From Kribbella flavida DSM 17836 (GTDB taxonomy: Bacteria > Actinomycetota > Actinomycetes > Propionibacteriales > Kribbellaceae): a DNA stretch of 64,000 nucleotides. The first letter of the stretch is position 1. The number at the start of each line of letters is the position of its first letter. Made by a program: the position numbers and the translations under genes. This document shows positions 8,517 to 16,905 of the stretch, in pieces. The stretch covers positions 992,001 through 1,056,000 of the forward strand of contig NC_013729.1 of assembly GCF_000024345.1 (NCBI RefSeq). Reading direction: 5' to 3'. Under the pieces are notes generated by a model that saw only the letters and a program-made list of their open reading frames with translations, was not told where the DNA came from and ran no database searches.

Positions 8517-8634
8517 CGTCACCACCTCCTGGGGGGTTGCCCTCAGGTTGCGCCCGCCACCTGCCGGGCGCAACCGTCTGGGGACCCCACGTGATCGGAC
8601 CGTAAGGACGCCGGTTCGATCGAGAGGGTTCGCG

Positions 8635-9669
8635 TCAGTGGTCCGAGCTCTTCTTCCACAGGTTGATGCCGGCCTCGACCGCGTCGGCGTCGATGGCGTC
8701 GAGCTCGGCCTGGGTGAAGCCGAGGGTCTTCACCGCGGCCAGGTTGTCCTCCAGTTGCGCGACGCTGGAGGCGCCGATCAGCGCGCTGGTGACCCGGTCG
8801 TCCCGCAGCGTCCAGGCGAGCGCCAGCTGGGCGACCGACTGGCCGCGCTGCTGGGCGATCTCGTTCAGCGCGCGGACGTGCTTGAGCGTCTCCTCGGTCA
8901 GCATGTCGGTGCTCAGCGACTTGCCCTGCGCGGCGCGGGAGTCCTCCGGCACGCCGTTCAGGTACCGGTCGGTGAGCAGGCCCTGGGCCAGCGGCGAGAA
9001 GGCGATCACGCCGACCCCGAGCTCACCGACGGCGTCGAGCAGGTCCTCCTCGATCCACCGGTTGAGCATCGAGTACGACGGCTGGTGGATCAGCAGCGGC
9101 GTGCCGAGCTCGGCCAGGATCCGGGCCGCCTCGCGGGTCTTCTCCGCGGAGTACGACGAGATTCCGGCGTACAGCGCCTTGCCGGAACGTACGGCGGCGT
9201 CGAGCGCGCCCATCGTCTCCTCGAGCGGGGTGTCCGGGTCGAAGCGGTGGGAGTAGAAGATGTCGACGTAGTCCAGGCCCATCCGGCTCAGCGACTGGTC
9301 GAGCGAGGCCAGCAGGTACTTGCGCGAGCCGCCGCCCTGGCCGTACGGGCCCGGCCACATGTCGTAGCCGGCCTTGGTCGAGATGATCAGCTCGTCACGG
9401 TACGGGCGGAAGTCCCGGGCGAAGTGCGTGCCGAAGTTGGTCTCCGCGGACCCGTACGGCGGGCCGTAGTTGTTCGCCAGGTCGAAGTGGGTGACGCCGA
9501 GGTCGAACGCCCGGCGCAGAATGTCGCGCTGCGTCACGAACGGCTTGTCGTCGCCGAAGTTGTGCCACAGCCCCAGCGAGATCGCCGGCAGCTGCAGCCC
9601 GCTGCGTCCCGTCCGCCGATAGGCCATCTGGTCGTCGTACCGGTTCTCAGCTGCTGTGTAGTCAGTCAC
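8635..9669 (-). CDS. Aldo/keto reductase, YghZ/L-glyceraldehyde 3-phosphate reductase type
   Basis: This 344-residue NADPH-dependent aldo/keto reductase has the catalytic tetrad Asp63, Tyr68 (NNYGPPYGS), Lys99 (STKAGYD) and His141 (FYSHRFD). The N-terminal YDDQMAYRRTGRSGLQLP and SLGLWHNFGDD segments are characteristic of the YghZ subgroup, which reduces L-glyceraldehyde 3-phosphate and other aldehydes. The GTG at 9669 is chosen because this subgroup has about 15 residues before the MxYRRxGRSG motif. There is no clear ribosome-binding site; a CAGACT hexamer 7 nt upstream suggests a leaderless start. It is a single-gene unit. Confidence 0.9.
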   Translation of the reverse strand: MTDYTAAENRYDDQMAYRRTGRSGLQLPAISLGLWHNFGDDKPFVTQRDILRRAFDLGVTHFDLANNYGPPYGSAETNFGTHFARDFRPYRDELIISTKAGYDMWPGPYGQGGGSRKYLLASLDQSLSRMGLDYVDIFYSHRFDPDTPLEETMGALDAAVRSGKALYAGISSYSAEKTREAARILAELGTPLLIHQPSYSMLNRWIEEDLLDAVGELGVGVIAFSPLAQGLLTDRYLNGVPEDSRAAQGKSLSTDMLTEETLKHVRALNEIAQQRGQSVAQLALAWTLRDDRVTSALIGASSVAQLEDNLAAVKTLGFTQAELDAIDADAVEAGINLWKKSSDH

Positions 9670-9737
9670 GACCGTCAGTCTGCACCATGTCGTGACAAGT
9701 CCGCGAACCCCTTGTATTACTGCAGAACCGCCGTCGA

Positions 9738-10835
9738 TCAGTCCCAGAGATCCACCTTCTTGATCAACCCCGGCCAGGGCTCCGGCGGCGAGGACGTCAG
9801 GAACCGAAGCGCCCCGAGCATCCGGCTCGCGGGCGACGCCGTCCAGTGCCGCTGACCCGGTCTGGGTGGGCCTTTGAGGTTCGCGACTCCCCAGGCGAGG
9901 TGGAACCAGAGCACCTCGGCTTCCAACTCGCCGGTCTCGCACCGCACCGCTGCGGCACTCCGGTAACTGGGCAGCAGCTGCGCGACCTCCTGCAGCCGCA
10001 ACTTGGCGAACTCCATCGCCCGCGGCCCCCATGCGGCATCACCCCAGTCGATCAACGCCTGGAACCGACCAGCTCGCACCATCACGTTCTGCCGCCCGAG
10101 ATCCCCATGCAGCAACACCTGCGGCGCGTTCAGGTCGAACCTGCTGCTCAACTCGTCGAGCCACCTCTCCAACCAGTCCGCCGTGCCGGCGTCGAGGTAC
10201 CCGCGCTCGACCAGCTCCCCGACCGCCGTGCTCCGATCGCTCCCGTCCTCGGGCACTCCGGCGATCGGTTGCCGCGCTGTTGCGTGCAGCAACGCGATCT
10301 GGCGGCCGAGCTCTCCCCACACTTCGATGCCCGCGGCACCATCGGCAAGATCGTTGCCCTCAACTCGCTCCGTCACCACGTACGGCGTACTGGGCCCGCC
10401 TGCTCCGTGCACCACCCCCTCCGCCACGATCGCCGGCGTCCGCACCCCAGCCTGCCGCGCCAACGGAACCACGCCCACCTCCTTCCGAAGATCAGCCGCG
10501 AACCTCTCCTCCCGCGGCATGCGCAGGATCAACTCGCCACCCAGCCGAAACGCTCGATTGGCCACACCTCCAGCAACCTCGACGACCTCCGCTGTCGGCA
10601 CACCCAGCCGCCTCGCCACCTCCACGGCAACGCCCATCGCCTCCGCCTCCCCGCTCGAACTGCCGGAGCCGCTGGAACCGCCGGAGCCGCTGGAACCGCC
10701 GTGACCGCCGGGACCGCCGGGACCGCTGGAGCCGCCGGAGCCGCTGGGAGCGCCGGAGCCACGGGCGCCGCCCGAACCGTCGGAACCGCCGGAACTCCAC
10801 GCACCGCCCGAGCCCCCTGAGCCGGTCACGTCCAC
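9738..10835 (-). CDS. Aminoglycoside phosphotransferase-family kinase with Gly/Ser-rich N-terminus
   Basis: The C-terminal 300 residues form an APH/choline-kinase-fold phosphotransferase with the catalytic LLHGDLGRQNVM loop and the metal-binding LIDWGDAAWG motif. The substrate is unknown: this family includes antibiotic kinases, fructosamine kinases and housekeeping enzymes. Before it lies a stretch of about 60 residues of Gly and Ser (with some Pro/Ala) encoded by imperfect repeats. The start is uncertain: GTG at 10835 has GGAGAGG 9 nt upstream and includes the repeat tract; ATG at 10637 has GGGGAGG 8 nt upstream and gives the usual family length of 299 residues. Confidence 0.8.
   Translation of the reverse strand: MDVTGSGGSGGAWSSGGSDGSGGARGSGAPSGSGGSSGPGGPGGHGGSSGSGGSSGSGSSSGEAEAMGVAVEVARRLGVPTAEVVEVAGGVANRAFRLGGELILRMPREERFAADLRKEVGVVPLARQAGVRTPAIVAEGVVHGAGGPSTPYVVTERVEGNDLADGAAGIEVWGELGRQIALLHATARQPIAGVPEDGSDRSTAVGELVERGYLDAGTADWLERWLDELSSRFDLNAPQVLLHGDLGRQNVMVRAGRFQALIDWGDAAWGPRAMEFAKLRLQEVAQLLPSYRSAAAVRCETGELEAEVLWFHLAWGVANLKGPPRPGQRHWTASPASRMLGALRFLTSSPPEPWPGLIKKVDLWD
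10661..10820. repeat. Imperfect short tandem repeats encoding the Gly/Ser tract
   Basis: On the + strand, units such as CCGGAGCCGCTGGAA and CCGGGACCG recur with a 9-15 nt period; on the coding (minus) strand they read as Gly-Gly-Ser and Ser-Gly units. All repeat lengths keep the reading frame. Such tracts can expand or contract by slippage. If translation starts at 10637 instead of 10835, the tract is a 5' leader and not protein. Confidence 0.6.
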
Positions 10836-10841
10836 GTCCAC

Positions 10842-11299
10842 CGTCCTCTCCAGTCCGTGATCACACCTTTGCGCCGCCCCGCCGCGCGACGGCGGCATCA
10901 AGGACAACCGCCGAGCGACGGCGGCACCAAGGCAACCCGCCGCACGACGATTCCGCCGATGCGGCCCGAAGTTGCGCCGCTGAGCTGGCGGTGCCTGTCT
11001 CGACCGGGCCGGTGCGTGCGGTGCGGCCGACACCACAGCGACGGCGCCGTCCCGGCCCGCCGGCGCGGTGCCGGGTCGGTCTGCTGTCCCCGGTCCTGGG
11101 CCGGGCGATGCGCGAGCCGGTGGCCGGCCTTCTCGATCTTGCAGCCGGGCCAGCTCGACCGTGACCGTGCCGTGCTCGGTCTTCGGCGGCGACCTGGGCG
11201 GGCGGATTCGGCGACGTGGTGTCTTCGGTCATCCCGGTCAGTGTGGAGGGTGGGTGGTGGCGGGCCCAGCGGTTTTCGTGCGCGGGGGATACTGGCGAG
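10842..11299. other. Intergenic region without a supported gene
   Basis: This gap separates the divergent phosphotransferase and flavin reductase genes. Open frames exist on both strands (for example 10861-11232 minus), but they are Arg/Pro/Gly-rich, change codon bias along their length and match no family I know. It holds the 29-nt tandem repeat listed separately and, near its right end, the probable flavin reductase promoter. An eroded gene cannot be excluded. Confidence 0.4.
10886..10943. repeat. Two tandem copies of a 29-nt hairpin-forming repeat
   Basis: The units at 10886-10914 and 10915-10943 both start GCGACGGCGGCA and contain CAAGG followed by ACCGCCG or CCCGCCG. Each can fold as a CGGCGG/CCGCCG hairpin. 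A degenerate third unit may follow to about 10965. They lie in the noncoding gap upstream of the phosphotransferase gene. Confidence 0.5.
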
Positions 11300-11920
11300 G
11301 TGCGAGTGGATGTAGATCCGGACGTGGTGGGTGGGCGGGAGTTCTACGCGGTGTTGAACTCCGTGGTGGTGCCGCGGCCGATTGCGTGGGTGTCGTCGGT
11401 GTCGGCGGACGGTGTGCTGAATCTGGCGCCGCACTCGTTCTTCACGGTGGCGTGTGTGCGGCCGCCGATGGTGCAGTTCACCTCGGTCGGGCGCAAGGAC
11501 AGCTTGACCAACGTCGAGGCGACCGGGGAGTTCGTGGTGAACTTCGCGGCCGAGCGGTTGTTCGAGCAGGTGAACGCGACCGGGACGAACTTTCCGGCGG
11601 GGGTGTCGGAGTTCGAGGCGGTCGGACTGACCCCGGAGCCGGCCCGCGCCGTGGCGGTGCCGCGGGTGGCCGAGTCGCCGGTGGCGATCGAGTGCACGCT
11701 GCACACGACGCTCGAGCTCGGTGACTCGACGGTGGTGATCGGGCACGTCCGGCATCTGGCGATCGCCTCGGAGGTGATGGACGGCGACCACCCGGACATC
11801 CAGCGTCTCCGCCCGCTGGCCCGGCTCGGCAAGGACGAGTGGTCGACGCTCGGCGAAGTCCGCGCGATCAGCCGCATCCGGTACGACGACTGGCCGGGGC
11901 ACTTCGCGCCGAAGCAGTAG
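11300..11920 (+). CDS. Flavin reductase domain protein (DIM6/NTAB type)
   Basis: This 206-residue protein has the FMN-binding split-barrel fold of flavin reductases. The N-terminal FYAVLNSVVVPRPIAWVSS, the NLAPHSFFTVACVRPPMV core and the C-terminal RISRIRYDDW segment are typical of this group, whose members reduce FMN with NAD(P)H or bind flavin. The GTG at 11300 is chosen because the family starts shortly before the VLxxxVxPRPIAW motif and because GATACT lies 6 nt upstream, consistent with a leaderless mRNA. An in-frame GTG at 11306 is an alternative. It is probably monocistronic. Confidence 0.85.
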   Translation: MRVDVDPDVVGGREFYAVLNSVVVPRPIAWVSSVSADGVLNLAPHSFFTVACVRPPMVQFTSVGRKDSLTNVEATGEFVVNFAAERLFEQVNATGTNFPAGVSEFEAVGLTPEPARAVAVPRVAESPVAIECTLHTTLELGDSTVVIGHVRHLAIASEVMDGDHPDIQRLRPLARLGKDEWSTLGEVRAISRIRYDDWPGHFAPKQ

Positions 11921-11958
11921 CCGTAGGCGGGAGCGGCAGAAGTTTCCCGCCGATCGAC

Positions 11959-11985
11959 CTATCCGGCTGAGGGTTCGGTCCGAAG
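11959..11985 (+). promoter_or_regulatory. SigK-like ECF promoter of the sulfite oxidase-like gene
   Basis: CTATCC at 11959-11964 and CCGAAG at 11980-11985 are separated by 15 nt. This is close to the mycobacterial SigK consensus (CCATCC and CCGAAT), which drives fasciclin-type lipoproteins in mycobacteria. The -10 ends 7 nt before the ATG at 11993, so the transcript would be leaderless. No sigma factor gene is in the window. Confidence 0.5.
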
Positions 11986-11992
11986 ACCGGGC

Positions 11993-13690
11993 ATGACCTC
12001 GCATCAGCGCATCCCAGCAGCAGTCGGTGGCCTTTTTGCCGCCGCGGCCGGTCTCGGCCTCGGGGAGCTGACTGCCGCGCTTGCGGGTGGGACGTCGCCG
12101 GTGGTCGGGGTCGGTACCCAGATGATCGATCTGGCTCCCGGTCCGTTGAAGGACTGGGCGGTGAAGAACCTCGGGACGGCGGACAAGCCGATCCTGGTCG
12201 GCGGGGTCCTGGTCGCGGTCGCGGTGTTCGCGATGGCGGCCGGAGTGATCGGCCTCAAGCGGCCCCGGGTCGCGCTCGGGATGACCGTTCTGCTGGGGCT
12301 GCTGGCGATTCTGGCGGCGGCCACCGGGCGGTCGTTGGCGACCAACGGGGTGGTGCGGGTGCTGCCCGGCGTCATCACGTTGCTGGTGGCAACTGCCGGC
12401 ATGTATTTGGTCCTGCGCTCGCGGGGCTATTCGCTCCGTGGGAGCAGAAAGCAACCACCAGAAGCCGACGCCACGGCCACGAGCTCCCTGACGACGACGG
12501 GCTCCCCGACGAGCGGCGCCTCGGCGACTGCCGGACAAGCGGCCGGCGCCGAGATCGCCGGCACCGAGGCCGGCACCGAGACTGCCGGCGCCCACGCAGC
12601 GATCCCGGAAGCCGAAGCACCGTCCGGCTTCGATCGGCGCAAGTTCCTGGTGACGACGTTCGCGCTGGGTGCGGTCGGTGCCGGTGGAGCTGTGGTGTCC
12701 CGGGTCCTGCCCGGCGGCGTGGACGAGGCGACACGGCGGGCGATCAGGATTCCCGCGGCGGCCAGCCGGGCGAAGGTCCTGCCGGCCGGAGTCGCCGCGA
12801 ACGTGGCCGGCGTGAGCCCCTTCGTGACGCCGAACAAGTCCTTCTACCGCGTCGACACCCTGCTCACCGTGCCCAAGGTGGACCCCCGGAACTGGGAACT
12901 GCGCGTGCACGGCATGGTGGACCGCGAGCTCCGGCTGAACTTCGCCGACCTGCTCAACCGCCGCCTGGTCGAGCGTGACATCACCCTGACCTGTGTCTCC
13001 AACGAGGTCGGTGGACCCTACGTCGGCAACGCCCGCTGGATCGGCGTACCGATCGCCGAGATCCTGCGAGAGGCGGGTGTGCAGGCCGGTGCGGACGCGG
13101 TGAAGTCGACCAGTGTCGACGGTCTCACCATCGGCACCCCGTTGCAGGCGCTCACCGACGGCCGGGACGCGCTCTTCGCGCTCGGCATGAACGGCGAACC
13201 GTTGCCCTTCGACCACGGCTTCCCGGTCCGGATGGTGGTGCCCGGCCTGTACGGGTACGTCTCCGCGACGAAGTGGATCGTCGACTTCGAGGTCACCCGG
13301 TTCGACGACTTCAGCGCCTACTGGACCGACCGCGGCTGGGCCGTCGAGGCCCCGATCAAGACCGCGTCGCGGATCGACGTTCCGAAGGGGTTCGCCCGGG
13401 TCAAGCCCGGCCCGGCGGTCGCCGCCGGCGTCGCCTGGGCACAGCACCGGGGCATCGCCAAGGTCGAGGTCCAGGTCGACGACGGGCCCTGGCAGGAGGC
13501 GCAGCTCGCCGACGAGGCCGGCATCGACATCTGGCGCCAGTGGACCTTCCGCTGGAACGCCACCTCGGGCAACCACACCCTCACCGTCCGCGCGACCGAC
13601 AAGACCGGACAGGTGCAGACGGCCGACCGCGCCGCCCCGCGACCGAACGGGTCGAGCGGCCTGCACAACACGGTGGTGATGGTCGAGTAA
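11993..13690 (+). CDS. Membrane-anchored molybdopterin-dependent oxidoreductase, sulfite oxidase family
   Basis: This 565-residue protein has an N-terminal membrane domain of about four helices (residues 10-30, 66-87, 92-112, 122-142), an Ala/Thr-rich linker (about 150-210), a Tat-like DRRKFLV motif at 214-220 before another hydrophobic stretch, and then the sulfite-oxidase molybdopterin domain. Cys334 in LTCVSNEVGG is the probable molybdenum ligand, and a C-terminal Mo-co dimerisation (Ig-like) domain follows. The catalytic part probably faces outside. The substrate may be sulfite, a methionine sulfoxide or another oxidised compound. The fasciclin lipoprotein downstream and a SigK-like promoter suggest a joint envelope function. 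Confidence 0.9.
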   Translation: MTSHQRIPAAVGGLFAAAAGLGLGELTAALAGGTSPVVGVGTQMIDLAPGPLKDWAVKNLGTADKPILVGGVLVAVAVFAMAAGVIGLKRPRVALGMTVLLGLLAILAAATGRSLATNGVVRVLPGVITLLVATAGMYLVLRSRGYSLRGSRKQPPEADATATSSLTTTGSPTSGASATAGQAAGAEIAGTEAGTETAGAHAAIPEAEAPSGFDRRKFLVTTFALGAVGAGGAVVSRVLPGGVDEATRRAIRIPAAASRAKVLPAGVAANVAGVSPFVTPNKSFYRVDTLLTVPKVDPRNWELRVHGMVDRELRLNFADLLNRRLVERDITLTCVSNEVGGPYVGNARWIGVPIAEILREAGVQAGADAVKSTSVDGLTIGTPLQALTDGRDALFALGMNGEPLPFDHGFPVRMVVPGLYGYVSATKWIVDFEVTRFDDFSAYWTDRGWAVEAPIKTASRIDVPKGFARVKPGPAVAAGVAWAQHRGIAKVEVQVDDGPWQEAQLADEAGIDIWRQWTFRWNATSGNHTLTVRATDKTGQVQTADRAAPRPNGSSGLHNTVVMVE

Positions 13691-13849
13691 CCGCCACCGC
13701 CGACCTCGCGCGGTGACCCCGCCCGAACGGAGCGGGTAGCTCCCGGGCAGGGCAGCTCCCGGACCAGATCTGCCGCGGCCGTAGCCGCTTCGCAGCACCA
13801 AGCCCACAGCAACACCCCCAGTGAAGTCATCAGAAGGAGAACGATCGTC

Positions 13850-14515
13850 ATGTCGAACACCCTGAAGCGCGTCGCCCTCGCCACCTCCGCCGTGTCGTTG
13901 CTGCTCGCAACCGCCGCCTGCGGAAGCGGCGACGACGCCGGCACCAGCGCTCCGGCGGCCTCGACCTCCACCTCGGCTCCGGCCGAGACCCCGAGCACCT
14001 CGCCGTCGATGGACAACGCGGCCGGCCTGGTCGGTCCGGGCTGCGCCGACTACGCGAAGGCCAACCCGAACGGCGCCGGTTCGATCGACGGAATGGCGGC
14101 CGAGCCGGTCGCGACCGCCGCGTCGGGCAACCCGCTGCTCAAGACGCTGGTCGCCTCGGTGTCGGGCAAGCTCAACCCGAAGGTGGACCTGGTCTCCACG
14201 CTCAACGGCGGCGAGTTCACCGTGTTCGCCCCGATCGACTCCGCCTTCGCCAAGATCCCGGCCGCGACCATCAACACGCTGAAGACCGACAGCGCGCTGC
14301 TGACCAAGATCCTGACCTTCCACGTTGTCCCGGGTCAGCTCGACCCGACGGCCGTGGTGGGCAAGCAGACCACCGTGCAGAAGGGCGTGGTCACCGTGAC
14401 CGGCTCCGGCCAGTCGCTGAAGGTCAACAACGCGAACGTCGTCTGCGGTGGCGTGAAGACCGCCAACGCCACGGTCTACCTGATCGACACCGTGCTGATG
14501 CCCGCGGCCGGCTGA
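13850..14515 (+). CDS. Fasciclin-domain lipoprotein (MPT83/MPT70-like)
   Basis: This 221-residue secreted lipoprotein has a signal peptide ending in a lipobox (TAAC, Cys24), a Thr/Ser/Ala/Pro-rich linker to about residue 48, and a single fasciclin (FAS1) domain with the [15 protein letters not shown] start, the [16 protein letters not shown]1-like motif and the [22 protein letters not shown] end. It is probably an adhesin-like or structural envelope protein. AGAAGGAG before the ATG supports the start. The pairing with a sulfite oxidase-like protein upstream recalls SigK-regulated loci of other actinobacteria. The 159-bp gap upstream contains small hairpins but no clear promoter. Confidence 0.93.
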   Translation: MSNTLKRVALATSAVSLLLATAACGSGDDAGTSAPAASTSTSAPAETPSTSPSMDNAAGLVGPGCADYAKANPNGAGSIDGMAAEPVATAASGNPLLKTLVASVSGKLNPKVDLVSTLNGGEFTVFAPIDSAFAKIPAATINTLKTDSALLTKILTFHVVPGQLDPTAVVGKQTTVQKGVVTVTGSGQSLKVNNANVVCGGVKTANATVYLIDTVLMPAAG

Positions 14516-14540
14516 TCCAGCCGTCCATTCGGCCCCTGAC

Positions 14541-14576
14541 CTGGGCGACGTCACCTTCGCTGGTGGCGCCGCCCAG
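14541..14576. terminator. Hairpin terminator between convergent genes
   Basis: CTGGGCG at 14541-14547 pairs with CGCCCAG at 14570-14576, and an inner CACC/GGTG stem extends the structure. No T tract follows, as usual in actinobacteria. It serves the fasciclin gene and perhaps the convergent gene at 14631-15617. Confidence 0.6.
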
Positions 14577-14630
14577 TTCCACGTACGTCGCCGACGTGCC
14601 TGCGCCGAAGTGAGAATGCGGTTCACCGAT

Positions 14631-15617
14631 CTACTCCAGGTGGCTGAGCGTTCTGGCGAGGGCTTGCACTTCCGGGGTCAGGTGGATCGCCTCGAGATCG
14701 TCGGGCTGCGTGGTGGCGGGTGACCAGGTGCTGCCGGTGACGTGGTGGATCCACGGGGTCAGAGGCCCGGGATGCTCGGCGTGGGTGCGGAGCGACAAGC
14801 CGAGCATCACCGCGATGGCCGGCAGCACGGACAGGTCGGTGACGACATGAATCAGCAACAGGCTGCGCACCGGCAGGGCGACCAGTACGCCGTACTGCGG
14901 GTTCTCGACGTGCAGGGTCTCGCGCAGGACCGTGTCGAGGACCAAAGCGCGGGACGCGGCGAAGCTGGAACCGCTCAGGACGGCGATGCGGGCGCCGTCG
15001 TGGTCGACGTACTCGACGGTGTCCGGGAGGCGGCGCAGGTTCGCCAGGCCGGTGCTCAGCGCCTCGGCGCGGGTCATGCCGAAGTCGCTCGGGTCGAGGT
15101 GCATGGTGACCAGGCCGTTGTCGGTGGTCGCGGGAACGGCCAGCAGGCCCGGCAGGAACTCACGCAGGCCGGCCGTCCAGGAGGGTGGAAGCGAGCTGGT
15201 CGGGGTGAGCCGAGCCAGCAGATCGCGGGACGGGTCGGCCGGTGGTGGGGGTGGCCCGTGCAGGAGGTGGTCGCCGAGGCGGTCGAAGTGCTCGGCGACC
15301 AACTGTGGCCACCGGTGCGACCGCTCGGCGGCGACCATCCGGGCCAGGTTGGTCAACCCCGCGACGATCTCGCCGCCGCAGCCAAGCTCGAAGGAACCGG
15401 GAGGGTCGGTGGATGGCGCCCGCCGGACGGCTGGGGTCAGGCGCAGGGCGTCGGTGCCGTCGTAGGTGGCCTGGAGGCCGTGCTCGGCGGCGGCTGCCAC
15501 CGCCAGGCGGACGAGGTGGGCGGTCTCCGCGCGGCTGAGCGGGGGCAGGGCCCGCCGGACGGGCGGATCCGGTGGGAGATGGTTGCCGTGGGCACGTTCT
15601 GGGAGCTGATTGGTCAT
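14631..15617 (-). CDS. Hypothetical protein (328 residues)
   Basis: I do not recognise this protein. It has no signal peptide; a hydrophobic stretch near residue 265 (LLLIHVVTDLSVLPAIAVMLGLSL) could be a buried core or one membrane segment. The central part contains HLDPSDFGMTRAEALSTGLANLRRLPDTVEYVD, with the look of a soluble alpha/beta protein. The ATG at 15617 is preceded by AGGAGGT 8 nt upstream, which decides the start over one 18 nt further up. It stands alone between convergent and divergent neighbours. Confidence 0.7.
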   Translation of the reverse strand: MTNQLPERAHGNHLPPDPPVRRALPPLSRAETAHLVRLAVAAAAEHGLQATYDGTDALRLTPAVRRAPSTDPPGSFELGCGGEIVAGLTNLARMVAAERSHRWPQLVAEHFDRLGDHLLHGPPPPPADPSRDLLARLTPTSSLPPSWTAGLREFLPGLLAVPATTDNGLVTMHLDPSDFGMTRAEALSTGLANLRRLPDTVEYVDHDGARIAVLSGSSFAASRALVLDTVLRETLHVENPQYGVLVALPVRSLLLIHVVTDLSVLPAIAVMLGLSLRTHAEHPGPLTPWIHHVTGSTWSPATTQPDDLEAIHLTPEVQALARTLSHLE

Positions 15618-15733
15618 CTGGGGACCTCCTCGCAAAGAAAGTACGAGCGAGGTGGCGGTTTCCGAGAGGCCAGTTCCGGGGCTGTGGACAACGCGGGGCT
15701 ATTCTGCCTGCCATCCCGACCGCTAGGAGCAGC

Positions 15734-16243
15734 ATGTCCGACGTCCCGGCGTCCCGGCCGTCCTCGGCGGCCCGGTTATCACTCTCGCACATCACGGCGC
15801 AGCACGAGACGAACCTGCTCGGCACCGTGCACGGCGGCGTGATCATGACCTTGGTGGACTCGGTCGCCGGCGTGGTCGCGGCCCGGCACTCCGGCGGGCC
15901 CGCGGTCACCGCGTCGATGGACGAGATGGTGTTCCTGGTGCCGGTCCGCGTCGGCGATGTCGTGCACTTCACCGCGCAGGTGAACTGGACCGGCCGCAGC
16001 TCGATGGAGATCGGTGTCCGGATCACCGCCGACCGCTGGGACTCTGTCGGCCCGCAGGTGCACGTGGCGACCGCTTACCTGGTGTTCGTCGCGGTGGACG
16101 CCGACGGGCAGCCGCGGCAGGTGCCACAGGTGGAGCCGGAGAACGACGAGGACCGCCGGCGGATGCGCGAGGCCGAGATCCGCCGCAGCCACCGGTTGGC
16201 CCGGCGCAAGGCGATCATCGACTCCCGCGAGGGGGCGGCATGA
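15734..16243 (+). CDS. Acyl-CoA thioesterase, hotdog fold (YciA-like)
   Basis: This 169-residue hotdog protein hydrolyses acyl-CoA thioesters. The motif GTVHGGVIMTLVDSVAG near residue 35 is the helix of the hotdog fold with the catalytic Asp, as in YciA/BFIT acyl-CoA hydrolases. The charged C-terminal tail (DEDRRRMREAEIRRSHRLARRK) is common in bacterial members. TAGGAGC 5-8 nt upstream supports the ATG at 15734. Its stop overlaps the start of the membrane channel-like gene by four bases (ATGA), so the two are co-translated. Confidence 0.9.
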   Translation: MSDVPASRPSSAARLSLSHITAQHETNLLGTVHGGVIMTLVDSVAGVVAARHSGGPAVTASMDEMVFLVPVRVGDVVHFTAQVNWTGRSSMEIGVRITADRWDSVGPQVHVATAYLVFVAVDADGQPRQVPQVEPENDEDRRRMREAEIRRSHRLARRKAIIDSREGAA

Positions 16244-16899
16244 TGCCGGTGTTGCGCGGAGTGCGGTGGCATCCGTCGGCCGTGCTGCTGGTGGTGCAGC
16301 TGCTCGGCGTGCTGGTCTACCCGGCGATGGAGGGCTCGCGCGGTGGCCGGGTCGCGTTCGAGACGCTCGGCATCGTCGTCCTGGTGCTCGCGGTGTTCTC
16401 GGTGCGGTCGACCCCTGGCCTCACCTGGGTCAGCGTCTGCCTGGGCCTTCCTGCGGTCGTGCTCTCGATGGTCGACGCGTTCCGCCCGATGGAGGCGATC
16501 GTGCCGATCTCCGGCGCCTTCCACGCGGCGTTCTACTTCTACGCGGCCTACAGCCTGCTGCGCTACATGCTGTCCGACCACCACGTCAGCGTCGACGAGC
16601 TGTTCGCGACCGGCGCGACGTTCACGCTGGTGGCCTGGGGGTTCGCCTACGTGTTCGTGTGTGTGCAGGCGCTGGATCCCGGCAGCTTCATCGCCGCGGT
16701 CAATCCGGAGCAGGACCGTAGCTGGATGGAGCTGCTGTTCCTCAGCTTCACCACGCTGTCGAGCACCGGGCTGAGTGACATCGTGCCGATCAAGTCCTGG
16801 GCGCGGTCCGTGGTCATGCTCGAGCAGCTGGCCGGTCTCGGCTACGTCGCGATGGTCGTGTCCCGCGTGGTCGGTCTGACCGTCACGCGGCGCAACTGA
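16240..16899 (+). CDS. Ion-channel-like membrane protein with variant selectivity filter
   Basis: This 219-residue membrane protein has about five helices, of which the last two flank a pore-loop-like segment (LLFLSFTTLSSTGLSDIVP, near residue 172). It aligns with the Ion_trans_2 pore motif (SFxTLTTVGYGDxxP), but the filter reads SSTGLSD in place of TTVGYGD, so potassium selectivity is doubtful. It overlaps the thioesterase gene by four bases. Actinobacterial homologues are annotated as ion channel family proteins; conduction has not been shown by anything visible here. Confidence 0.75.
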   Translation: MMPVLRGVRWHPSAVLLVVQLLGVLVYPAMEGSRGGRVAFETLGIVVLVLAVFSVRSTPGLTWVSVCLGLPAVVLSMVDAFRPMEAIVPISGAFHAAFYFYAAYSLLRYMLSDHHVSVDELFATGATFTLVAWGFAYVFVCVQALDPGSFIAAVNPEQDRSWMELLFLSFTTLSSTGLSDIVPIKSWARSVVMLEQLAGLGYVAMVVSRVVGLTVTRRN

Positions 16900-16905
16900 C
16901 GCCCA

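Noticed and set aside
10861..11232. Minus-strand ORF of 123 residues as a gene
   Set aside because: It is Arg/Pro/Ala-rich, has no ribosome-binding site or family match, and runs through the 29-nt repeats; another frame has equal codon bias in part of it.
10898..14626. Very long minus-strand ORF (1242 codons)
   Set aside because: It lies antisense to the flavin reductase, sulfite oxidase-like and fasciclin genes, which have clear family motifs; long antisense frames are usual in GC-rich DNA.
15683..15691. TGTGGACAA, a perfect actinobacterial DnaA box (reverse of TTGTCCACA), and TGTGGATAA at 41479-41487
   Set aside because: The boxes are single and 26 kb apart; an origin or DnaA-titration site would show clusters. 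Nine-base matches of this kind are expected by chance at this scale.
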